A stretch of DNA of 5,974 bases, from assembly GCA_020434605.1 (NCBI GenBank), contig JAGRAL010000141.1, positions 1-5,974 on the forward strand, given 5' to 3'. Shown in pieces: positions 1-5,526 of the stretch (the stretch's first letter is position 1; each line of letters begins with the position of its first letter). Origin of the DNA: Bdellovibrionales bacterium (GTDB taxonomy: Bacteria; Bdellovibrionota; Bdellovibrionia; Bdellovibrionales; UBA840). The translations under genes and the position numbers were made by a program. Below the pieces are notes generated by a model that was not told the DNA's origin, did no database searches, and saw only the letters and a list, made by a program, of their open reading frames with translations.

Positions 1-12
1 AACTTCTAGACC

Positions 13-39
13 CTATCTGTTTCCTGCTAGAAACTTTTA
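13..39 (-). promoter_or_regulatory. possible sigma-28 (FliA)-type promoter downstream of flgI
   Basis: Reading leftward, TAAA (39-36) is followed after exactly 15 bases by ACAGATAG (20-13). The known FliA pattern is TAAA-N15-GCCGATAA, so the -35 core and the spacing match and 5 of 8 bases of the -10 match. It would drive a gene left of the window; late flagellar genes such as flgM often have such promoters. The match is weak and could be chance in AT-rich DNA. Confidence 0.22.
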
Positions 40-84
40 TTTAGTCCATCCATGGTCTTTGATCTCTGACTCACTTTCCCCCGG

Positions 85-106
85 TTCAACACATCCATGT
101 GTTGAA
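85..106. repeat. perfect 10-bp inverted repeat just past flgI
   Basis: TTCAACACAT (85-94) and ATGTGTTGAA (97-106) are perfect reverse complements separated by 2 bp. In RNA read from the flgI strand this folds into a stem of about 8-9 bp with a short loop, starting 15 nt after the flgI stop codon. Neither strand has a T-run after it, so it is not a standard intrinsic terminator. It could be an mRNA-stabilising or processing hairpin at the 3' end of the flgI cistron, or a binding site for a dimeric regulator. Confidence 0.6.
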
Positions 107-121
107 GCTGTTAAAATCAAT

Positions 122-1129
122 TTATAAAATCTCAATCTCTGCTTGTAGGGCGCCTGCTGCTTTTATCGATTGCAGTATAGTTATCAAGTCTTTTGGCTTT
201 ACCCCTATCTTATTTAGTGCTTTTACTAAATCATCTACATTCGCACCATTCTCTAAAGTAAAATATCTTTCCCCATCTTCTTCTTTGCCTTTGGCCTTCT
301 TCTTCTCATCACCACCGATACTTAATGTTAAGCTTCCGTGACTGATGGCTACTTTAGAAATTTTAACTTTCTCCCCTATTACTACTGTACCAGTTTTTTC
401 ATTGACTACTACTTTCGCTTGCATATCCGGACTAATATCAAGCGACTCTATCAGAGCTAAAAACTCAACAGCATTACCATGGTACTGTGTTGGCACGATT
501 ACATCTACTGTAGAAGAGTCGCTGGCAGTAGCATACTTTCCACCTAAGTCTTGGTTTAATACTTTTGCCATTCTTACAGCTGTCGTAAAGTCGGGATTAC
601 TTAAAGTCATTCGAAACATTCTACGGGCCGCAAAATCCGATTGTACATCTCTTTCAATCATTGCTCCGCTTGGAATTCTAGCCACAGTCATATGGCCTTT
701 TCCGTTGTCAGTACCCATTAAGACTTGACCTTGTGATACAGCATAGACATCACCATTAGCTGCTCTTAGAGGAGTTTGCACAAGCGTACCTCCTGCCAAA
801 GAGCTCGCATCACCAATAGCGTTGATAGTGACATCAATTTTATTTCCTGCTCTTGCAAACGGAGGAAGAGTAGCTGTTATAATAACCGCAGCCACGTTCT
901 TTGATGTTACATTTTTATTATCGAGTTTTACGCCAATTGTTTCTAACATACGAACCATGGACTTAGAGGTAAATTCAGTTTTTCCATCACCCGTACCAGC
1001 AAGACCCACCACTAGACCGTAACCGACTAGTTGATTCTCTCGGACCCCTCTAATGTTAGCTATGTCTTTTATTCGAGCTGCATTGGCATCTAAAGAAAAA
1101 AGTAGTGCTGCTAGTAATAGAGACTTCAT
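122..1129 (-). CDS. flgI: flagellar P-ring protein FlgI
   Basis: FlgI polymerises in the periplasm into the P-ring, the peptidoglycan-level bushing around the rod. The 335-residue product has a Sec signal peptide (1-17, ending in ANA before ARIKDIA). Family blocks follow in order: ARIKDIANIRGVRENQLVGY (18-37), VGLAGTGD, KNVAAVIITATLPPFARAG (77-95), GDASSLAGGTLVQTPL (106-121), VYAVSQG, ARIPSGAMIER (150-160), VVVNEKTGTVVIGE (240-253), ISHGSL, and the C-terminal LNKIGVKPKDLITILQ (305-320) with IKAAGALQAEIEIL (322-335). Between ISHGSLTLSIG and the C-terminal block, the usual polar stretch is replaced by a short Lys/Glu-rich segment (273-288). No cysteine is present, so the disulfide reported for enterobacterial FlgI cannot form. 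The ATG has a strong GGAGG 8 nt upstream. It is the last gene of the cluster in view. Identification is secure. Confidence 0.97.
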   Translation of the reverse strand: MKSLLLAALLFSLDANAARIKDIANIRGVRENQLVGYGLVVGLAGTGDGKTEFTSKSMVRMLETIGVKLDNKNVTSKNVAAVIITATLPPFARAGNKIDVTINAIGDASSLAGGTLVQTPLRAANGDVYAVSQGQVLMGTDNGKGHMTVARIPSGAMIERDVQSDFAARRMFRMTLSNPDFTTAVRMAKVLNQDLGGKYATASDSSTVDVIVPTQYHGNAVEFLALIESLDISPDMQAKVVVNEKTGTVVIGEKVKISKVAISHGSLTLSIGGDEKKKAKGKEEDGERYFTLENGANVDDLVKALNKIGVKPKDLITILQSIKAAGALQAEIEIL

Positions 1130-1130
1130 G

Positions 1131-1205
1131 TTAAATGCCTCCGCCCAGCTGAACTATGATTGCCATTATAAAAACACTTACTTGCATTAAGATAAAAAAC
1201 TTCAT
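1131..1205 (-). CDS. small ORF: 24-residue hydrophobic peptide between flgH and flgI
   Basis: This reading frame starts at the ATG that overlaps the flgH stop (ATGA, 1205-1202) and ends in TAA one base before the flgI ATG. An AGGA (1216-1213) lies 7 nt upstream of the start, inside the end of flgH. The peptide begins MKFFILMQVSVF and continues with a second hydrophobic run to a QLGGGI end; it has one basic residue and no acidic residue, so it looks like a single membrane span or an uncleaved signal-like peptide. Its last codons contain the flgI Shine-Dalgarno sequence. It may be a real microprotein of the basal body operon, or a leader whose translation couples flgH to flgI. I recognise no family. 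Because such short AT-rich frames can arise by chance, confidence rests on the start, Shine-Dalgarno and spacing pattern. Confidence 0.5.
   Translation of the reverse strand: MKFFILMQVSVFIMAIIVQLGGGI
1138..1142 (-). promoter_or_regulatory. flgI ribosome binding site embedded in the small ORF
   Basis: GGAGG at 1142-1138 lies 8 nt before the flgI ATG and is the strongest Shine-Dalgarno match in the window. It is made by the Gly-Gly codons of the preceding 24-codon frame, so ribosomes finishing that frame would sit over it. This arrangement is typical of translational coupling. Confidence 0.75.
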
Positions 1206-1921
1206 TGTACTTTCCTATTTGTAATAATATCAAATTTTGAATCTAATAATTTTGCAGAAGAGATAGAGTCGTTAGCGATATCGTTCCCTCTTACTAGCCC
1301 CATCACAAGAACTTGAAACTCTCTATTTCCAATCATTATGTTTTTCGTACCTTTTACGCGGTAACTTCCATCTGGATAAGTCGCAATTACGCGAGTAGGA
1401 ACTTGTTTAATGTTAAGCTCTTCCTTTTTTTCTTTAGCTGCTGCCACAGGCGGCGCTGCCTTTGCTCCTGCCGCCTCTTTGTCTTTTGGCTCTGAAGCTA
1501 GCTGACGAGCTTGTATTGCCTCTTCCTTCTTCTTTAAAAGATCTGCAATAACATTTACTTTAGAGTTTAGTTGTTCTAGCGCTTGGCTTTCTAAATCGAC
1601 ATTTAAAACATCACCATCAAGACGTCTTTGATTTTGGCTGAATAAATAAGATCCTTGCCCCTCATCCACCCAAAGCGATCCAGCATCAGATTGTACTTTA
1701 GCCTCTTGCTCAAATTTAGCTTTATCCATTCGACCATAATTTCTCTCTGGTAATGGGTAAACTTGATAATTTTTATTATCTTCATATGAGTTAGGTGTTA
1801 CCGCGGCTTGCTTTTGAGCTTGCATAGGCTTTTTTGTGCCAGCCAAATCCTTAATCATATTCCCCAGGCTTGCGCAAGAACACAAAAATAACGTACATAT
1901 CATCAAGACTACTATTTTCAT
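1202..1921 (-). CDS. flgH: flagellar L-ring lipoprotein FlgH
   Basis: FlgH forms the outer-membrane L-ring around the distal rod. The 239-residue product has a lipoprotein signal with lipobox LCSC, making Cys16 the acylated residue after cleavage. Family segments seen are SLW (82-84) with a following LF, LDGDVLNVDLESQA (101-114, matching the family GDIITI.I.E block), and the C-terminal half PTRVIATYPDGSYRVKGTKN (175-194), IGNREFQVLVMGLVRGNDI (197-215) and NDSISSAKLLDSKFDI (217-232). Between the two halves, residues about 129-169 are a Lys/Glu/Ala-rich low-complexity linker. The C-terminus stops soon after the SAKLLDSKFDI block and lacks the tail seen in enterobacterial FlgH. The ATG overlaps the flgA stop (ATGA), with GAGG about 10 nt upstream, so translation is probably coupled to flgA. 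The lipobox, ring motifs and neighbours make the assignment secure. Confidence 0.93.
   Translation of the reverse strand: MKIVVLMICTLFLCSCASLGNMIKDLAGTKKPMQAQKQAAVTPNSYEDNKNYQVYPLPERNYGRMDKAKFEQEAKVQSDAGSLWVDEGQGSYLFSQNQRRLDGDVLNVDLESQALEQLNSKVNVIADLLKKKEEAIQARQLASEPKDKEAAGAKAAPPVAAAKEKKEELNIKQVPTRVIATYPDGSYRVKGTKNIMIGNREFQVLVMGLVRGNDIANDSISSAKLLDSKFDIITNRKVQ
1213..1216 (-). promoter_or_regulatory. Shine-Dalgarno sequence of the 24-codon ORF, inside flgH
   Basis: AGGA at 1216-1213 precedes the ATG at 1205 by 7 nt, an optimal distance. It lies within the last codons of flgH. It is the main sequence evidence that the small frame is translated. Confidence 0.5.
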
Positions 1922-2835
1922 TTTACTTCTACCTCTGAAGCACTATTGATTGTGCCAAACACTAGTCGGTTATTCATTGGGTTATTCACACGAATCACAT
2001 CTCCCGTTGAACCATTTTGTTTTGCAGTACCTTCTAGACGTATTTTAATATCATTCTCTTGCACCAACAAAACCACTGATTCTCCAGCTCTGATCGTATA
2101 TTCTTTTTCTAAATCTGTAGATTTAATCGCATCGCCCTGACGTAAATTTCGTTTAAGCTTTTTACCTACGATGTCCTGGATATTGCTAACATAGAGTTGT
2201 CCTCTAACCATTTCAATTTTTTGCAGATGTAAATTTTCAGCTTGCAAACGCTGCCCTTGAAATGTGTTTTCTTTAACAACAGGAATCGTTTGATATAGTT
2301 TTACTTTTATTGAAATACTTTCTGATTTCTCTATATCCTTACCATGGCTGCGTACGGTATATTTCATAGGTATGACCAAGTGACTAGATTGCAACTGATT
2401 TGGAACCTGTAATTCCCAATCAATAATATTTTCTTCAATATCAGGAAAATTTACTGTTTCAACCTTAACTTCTACCCCAGACTGAGTTTTTGCCAGATCG
2501 ACAGCGATCTTATTTTCAACATTTTCTTTATTGAATCGATCCTCAACACGCTTAACCGTTGCTACTTCAGGGATCACAAAAGTGATTCTTCCGTTTTTAG
2601 GTTGATATTTTTTTAAGATATTAATTAGTGAATCCTTAGAGAATGCTCTCTCGACTCCAACATTTAAATCTTTGGCTAAAACAACTGATCCTATTGCCTT
2701 TTTTTGCTGGGAACTTACATCTTTAAAATTTGCTATATCATTGAGTGTTATGACATTTGAACCTGTGTAGGTAATATCACGAATTTGAATCTCGCTAGCA
2801 AATATAAATTGTAGTGCAACAAATATTAATAACAT
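1918..2835 (-). CDS. flgA: flagellar P-ring assembly chaperone FlgA
   Basis: FlgA is a periplasmic chaperone needed for FlgI to assemble into the P-ring. The 305-residue product starts with a short hydrophobic signal peptide (MLLIFVALQFIFA, cleavage probably after Ala13) that lacks any basic residue. The long N-terminal part (about 14-180) is poorly conserved. The C-terminal half is a SAF-type domain (about 183-243: TIPVVKENTFQGQRLQAENL, then DIVGKKLKRNLRQGDAI) followed by the FlgA terminal beta domain (IRAGESVVLLVQENDIKIRL, then GTAKQNGSTGDVIRVNNP, ending FGTINSASEVEVK). The start follows the flgG stop by 3 bp in the same frame, with an in-frame TAG directly before it, so no longer N-terminus is possible. 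AAGG lies 6 nt upstream. At 305 residues it is longer than enterobacterial FlgA; the extra length is N-terminal. It lies upstream of its presumed client flgI in the same operon. Confidence 0.92.
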   Translation of the reverse strand: MLLIFVALQFIFASEIQIRDITYTGSNVITLNDIANFKDVSSQQKKAIGSVVLAKDLNVGVERAFSKDSLINILKKYQPKNGRITFVIPEVATVKRVEDRFNKENVENKIAVDLAKTQSGVEVKVETVNFPDIEENIIDWELQVPNQLQSSHLVIPMKYTVRSHGKDIEKSESISIKVKLYQTIPVVKENTFQGQRLQAENLHLQKIEMVRGQLYVSNIQDIVGKKLKRNLRQGDAIKSTDLEKEYTIRAGESVVLLVQENDIKIRLEGTAKQNGSTGDVIRVNNPMNNRLVFGTINSASEVEVK

Positions 2836-2838
2836 TTT

Positions 2839-3624
2839 CTACCTTAAGCTGTTAATTGCCTGCAGCATTTGATCTGCAGCTTGTACAGCTTTAGAGTTTG
2901 TCTCATAAGCTCTTTGTGCAGATATCATGTTTACCATTTCGTCTACTAAATTAACGTTACTCATTTCTAATTGCCCTTGCGCTACTCTACCTAAATTTTC
3001 TGTACCAGGAAGAGCTTGAAAGGCCGCTCCGCTTGCAGGAGACGGCACATAAAGATTAGCCCCTATTGATTTTAAACCTACGGGATTCACAAAGTTTGCA
3101 AGCTCTATTTGGCCAAGCACTTGTACGTCTGGGCCGTCAGTCGTTTTTACTTCAACCACACCTTCTGGGCTAATTGAAATACCAATAGACTCTCTTGGAA
3201 TGGTCATCTCTGGTTGAAGCACATTACCATTTTTATCTACTATTCTTCCTTGTCCGTCTTTTCTAAAAGTACCATCTCTTGTATAAGCGGTTTGCCCATT
3301 TGGCATTTGCACAATAAAAAAACCATTCCCTTCTATTTGCATATCTAATGGTTTATCTGTTTGCTTAATACTTCCTTGCTCAAAACTTTTTTGCGTAGAA
3401 GCTGTTTTAACACCAAGACCAACTTGCACACCCGTTGGTGATACCGCATTTAAGCCTGTCGTTGCTCCTGGCTCTTTTATTGTTTGATACATGAGCTCTT
3501 CAAATTCTGCTCGTGATTTTTTGAAAGCTGTAGTGTTTACGTTTGCCAGGTTGTTAGATACAACATCCATATTTGTTTGTTGTGCCTGCATGCCTGAAGC
3601 AGCTGTGTTAAGTGCTTTTATCAT
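2839..3624 (-). CDS. flgG: flagellar distal rod protein FlgG
   Basis: FlgG builds the distal rod, which runs through the P- and L-rings. The 261-residue product matches the usual FlgG length of about 260. The N-terminal rod motif is clear (LNTAASGMQAQQTNMDVVSN, then NLANVNTTAFKKSRAEFEEL). It is followed by YQTIKEPGATTG (46-57), which corresponds to the FlgG-specific segment that distinguishes the stiff rod from the hook. The central YTRDGTF block (114-120) and TIPRESIGISISPEGVVEV are standard, and the C-terminus carries EMSNVNLVDEMVNMISAQRA (220-239) then YETNSKAVQAADQMLQAI. These terminal helices form the inner coiled-coil tube. There is no signal peptide, as expected for export through the flagellar type III apparatus. 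The start lies 10 bp after the flgF stop, with GGGGA 6 nt upstream of the ATG. The assignment is secure. Confidence 0.97.
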   Translation of the reverse strand: MIKALNTAASGMQAQQTNMDVVSNNLANVNTTAFKKSRAEFEELMYQTIKEPGATTGLNAVSPTGVQVGLGVKTASTQKSFEQGSIKQTDKPLDMQIEGNGFFIVQMPNGQTAYTRDGTFRKDGQGRIVDKNGNVLQPEMTIPRESIGISISPEGVVEVKTTDGPDVQVLGQIELANFVNPVGLKSIGANLYVPSPASGAAFQALPGTENLGRVAQGQLEMSNVNLVDEMVNMISAQRAYETNSKAVQAADQMLQAINSLR

Positions 3625-3634
3625 AACCTATCCC

Positions 3635-4444
3635 CTAATCCTTCACTAAATCGTTAGAAACAATTTGATCCATCTTATCGTATGCCTGGATTGCTTTTTG
3701 AGTGAGTTCAAACAAACGTGTAGTTTGAATCATATCCGTCATCTCTTTAACAACATTTACGTTAGAGCCCTCTACCGCACCTTGGTGTACCTTAAAGTTC
3801 TCAGCTGGCGCCACTTGTGCTTGAAGGTTTTCTTTTAATGAAAACAGTGATGAGCCTTCTTTTTTTAGAGCTTGTAAGTTATCAACATTTACAATTCCTA
3901 ACTTACCGACAGCATCTTGCCCTTGAAAAATCTCTCCATCTGGTCCAATTGTTATCCGACCATTTCCTCCGAATTGAATCACTCTATCTTCTAGCGGCTG
4001 ATTTTGCCCTTCAGATAAGACCAAATGTCCTTCCTTCGTAGCTAATCTTCCTTGCTGATCAATAACAAATGCGCCATTACGACTAAACCTAACTCCATCC
4101 GCCGTTAGAATTTCAAAAAAGGCTCTACCCTCAAGAGCCAGATCCATATCATTCCCAGTATTTTTAATAGGACCCTGTTCAAAACTTGTATATGAACCCG
4201 CTGAATCTACATATGCTTTATCCCCACCTTGCATATTATAGAAACTATCAATAGAGGCAGGAACCCTAGGTACTTCCAAAACATCCTGTTGTTTTTCGTA
4301 AGCAGTTAAATACTCTTGAAAAACCTGTGAGTCTTTTTTGAAACCTGTGGTATTTACGTTAGCCATATTATTGGCAATAGTGTCCAGCTTTTGCGATTGC
4401 GCAATAGCTCCACTCACAGCAGTATATATACCTTTTGTACTCAT
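3635..4444 (-). CDS. flgF: flagellar proximal rod protein FlgF
   Basis: FlgF is a proximal rod subunit exported by the flagellar type III apparatus. The chosen ATG at 4444 gives 269 residues starting MSTKGIYTAVSGAIAQSQKL, the normal rod-protein N-terminus, followed by DTIANNMANVNTTGFKKD (21-38). The central block SFEQGPIKNTGNDMDLALEG (87-106) and RFSRNGAF (119-126) are typical. The C-terminus GSNVNVVKEMTDMIQTTRLF (226-245) then ELTQKAIQAYDKMDQIV is the conserved helix. An in-frame GTG at 4459 would add five residues (MRRSK), but it coincides with the predicted transcription start of the sigma-54 promoter and lacks room for a ribosome binding site, so it is unlikely. It is the first gene of the cluster. 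FlgF is preferred over a second FlgG because it precedes a clear flgG and lacks the YQTI..PGA segment. Confidence 0.93.
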   Translation of the reverse strand: MSTKGIYTAVSGAIAQSQKLDTIANNMANVNTTGFKKDSQVFQEYLTAYEKQQDVLEVPRVPASIDSFYNMQGGDKAYVDSAGSYTSFEQGPIKNTGNDMDLALEGRAFFEILTADGVRFSRNGAFVIDQQGRLATKEGHLVLSEGQNQPLEDRVIQFGGNGRITIGPDGEIFQGQDAVGKLGIVNVDNLQALKKEGSSLFSLKENLQAQVAPAENFKVHQGAVEGSNVNVVKEMTDMIQTTRLFELTQKAIQAYDKMDQIVSNDLVKD

Positions 4445-4448
4445 TTTA

Positions 4449-4457
4449 CTCCGCCTC
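4449..4457 (-). promoter_or_regulatory. flgF ribosome binding site that fixes the ATG start
   Basis: Two purine-rich blocks, GAGG (4457-4454) and GGAG (4452-4449), lie 9 and 4 nt before the ATG at 4444. They sit directly after the predicted transcription start (about 4459-4460), so the leader would be about 15 nt, almost all of it ribosome binding site. This supports the ATG over the upstream GTG. Confidence 0.65.
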
Positions 4458-4469
4458 ACTGTCTAACTA

Positions 4470-4485
4470 AGCAAAGTGAATGCCA
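4470..4485 (-). promoter_or_regulatory. sigma-54 (RpoN) promoter of the flgF-flgI operon
   Basis: Read on the minus strand, the sequence is TGGCATTCACTTTGCT. Against the sigma-54 consensus TGGCACG-N4-TTGCW it keeps TGGCA, the full TTGCT, and the exact spacing between the -24 GG and the -12 GC. Only the two bases after TGGCA differ. With C at -12 on 4471, transcription should start at about 4459-4460, just ahead of the flgF ribosome binding site. Sigma-54 control of rod and ring genes is known in many flagellated bacteria; an NtrC-type activator would be required. Confidence 0.75.
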
Positions 4486-4569
4486 CATAGACTTTCATCG
4501 GTAGCGCGGATTGATATGAATTCTATTTGGGTTTGAAATTCACTGCCAGACTTTTGCCTAAGTCAAAGA

Positions 4570-4591
4570 ACGCTAGCGTAACAAAATTTTG
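4570..4591. promoter_or_regulatory. two adjacent 10-bp palindromes in the divergent region
   Basis: ACGCTAGCGT (4570-4579) and CAAAATTTTG (4582-4591) are each perfect palindromes separated by 2 bp. They are framed by GTCAAA (4562-4567) and its reverse complement TTTGAC (4588-4593). They lie about 110-130 bp upstream of the predicted flgF transcription start and 51-72 bp upstream of the transglycosylase ATG. That is a usual place for an enhancer-binding activator of sigma-54, and they could also control the divergent gene. Binding is inferred from symmetry and position only. Confidence 0.35.
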
Positions 4592-4641
4592 ACGGCTATT
4601 TTTTCAGTTGGTGAAAGCACGACTTACAAGTAACATTAAGC

Positions 4642-5526
4642 ATGCTTCTTTGGATTTTCTTACAATTTAGTTTTGCAAATATTCCTAAGAATATGGAATT
4701 TGCTGATTCTTCATCTACTGCTTACGTATTTGATCTACCCATTACTTATAACGATAAAGTAAAATACTGGATTCAATTTTATCAAAATAATGGAAAGAAA
4801 TGGTTCTATCGCTGGCTAGAAAGAGGACAGGTGCATATGCCTGAACTTAAACAAGCTTTAGCAAATGCTGGCTTACCACAAGACTTAGCGTACTTAGCAA
4901 TGATGGAGAGTGGTTTATCATCATATGCTACTAGCCATGCTAATGCAGTTGGACCTTGGCAGTTTATCAAACCTACAGGCGAGAGATTTAAACTGCAAAT
5001 CAATTGGTGGCTAGATGAAAGAAGAAACTTTGCCAAGAGCACGCAGGCTGCCATTTCTTACTTTAAGTATTTACACAAAGAGTTTGGCTCTTGGTATTTA
5101 GTGGCTGCAGCTTATAATACCGGTGAGGGTAGAATCCGCCGCATGATTAAAAAATATAAGACAAAAGATTTTTGGAAGTTATCGCAATCTCAAATCTTAA
5201 TGAAAGAGACAAAAGACTATATACCTAAGTTAATAGCGACAATGCTGATTGCTAAGACTCCGCATCTATACGGTTTCAGAAATATTCCGATGAGTAAAGA
5301 ATTAGAGTCAGAGCCTTTTTATGCTCCAGGCGGAACCAATTTAAATGAACTTGCTGATCATTTAGGTGTAACACGTAAGGCGATGTACGACTTAAACCCC
5401 GAACTAATCACAAAAGAAATTCCACCACATATCAATGGGTACTTGATACGAATACCTAAGGGTGCTTCAAAAATGGTTGGCTTGTTTATTAACAGAAAGT
5501 ACAACGAGCTCGCCTACACTAAGTAA
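4642..5526 (+). CDS. mltD: MltD-type exported lytic transglycosylase with LysM-like segment
   Basis: The enzyme should cleave the MurNAc-GlcNAc bond of peptidoglycan in the periplasm, leaving 1,6-anhydro ends. The 294-residue product has a short hydrophobic export signal (1-12, ending FSFA) without a basic residue or a lipobox, unlike lipoprotein MltD of E. coli. The family 1D SLT domain spans about 70-205: LPQDLAYLAMMESGLSSYAT (78-97, catalytic Glu89), GPWQFIKPTGERF (104-116), LDERRNF, STQAAISYFKYLHKEFGSWY (133-152), AAYNTGEGR (156-164) and DYIPKLIATML. Residues about 225-274 (NLNELADHLGVTR, LNPEL, GYLIRIPKG) form one degenerate LysM-like segment, a likely peptidoglycan contact. No in-frame ATG, GTG or TTG exists between the upstream TGA (4612) and the ATG at 4642. 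There is no clear Shine-Dalgarno sequence, in contrast to the flagellar genes. It is divergent from flgF, so a role in letting the rod through the wall is plausible but unproven; general wall turnover is the alternative. Confidence 0.88.
   Translation: MLLWIFLQFSFANIPKNMEFADSSSTAYVFDLPITYNDKVKYWIQFYQNNGKKWFYRWLERGQVHMPELKQALANAGLPQDLAYLAMMESGLSSYATSHANAVGPWQFIKPTGERFKLQINWWLDERRNFAKSTQAAISYFKYLHKEFGSWYLVAAAYNTGEGRIRRMIKKYKTKDFWKLSQSQILMKETKDYIPKLIATMLIAKTPHLYGFRNIPMSKELESEPFYAPGGTNLNELADHLGVTRKAMYDLNPELITKEIPPHINGYLIRIPKGASKMVGLFINRKYNELAYTK

Noticed and set aside
27..98. 23-codon minus-strand frame starting at ATG 98 downstream of flgI, with a further in-frame segment between two TAG codons
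   Set aside because: No ribosome binding site precedes the ATG, which lies within the inverted repeat. The peptide has no recognisable pattern and the frame is closed twice by TAG, so chance is the simplest explanation.
85..106. Intrinsic terminator after flgI
   Set aside because: The hairpin is strong but is followed by CCGGGGGAAAG on the flgI strand and by GCTGTTAAAA on the other, with no T-run.
99..1022. Plus-strand frames lying opposite flgI
   Set aside because: They are antisense to a clearly conserved FlgI coding sequence and show no family pattern or ribosome binding site.
1603..1785. Alternative-frame 60-codon ORF inside flgH
   Set aside because: It overlaps conserved FlgH coding sequence in another frame and its product resembles no known protein.
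3635..4459. GTG start for flgF at 4459
   Set aside because: It coincides with the predicted transcript start, has no ribosome binding site, and adds residues not typical of rod proteins.
4463..4498. 11-codon minus-strand frame in the divergent region
   Set aside because: It overlaps the sigma-54 promoter and starts upstream of the predicted transcription start, so it would not be in the flgF transcript.
4589..4617. Sigma-70-like promoter for the transglycosylase (TTGACG, 17-bp spacer, TGAAAG)
   Set aside because: The -35 is good but the -10 matches only 3 of 6 consensus bases. An alternative TTGGTG-N17-TAACAT (4608-4636) is also weak and would start at the ATG itself. Neither is firm enough to annotate.
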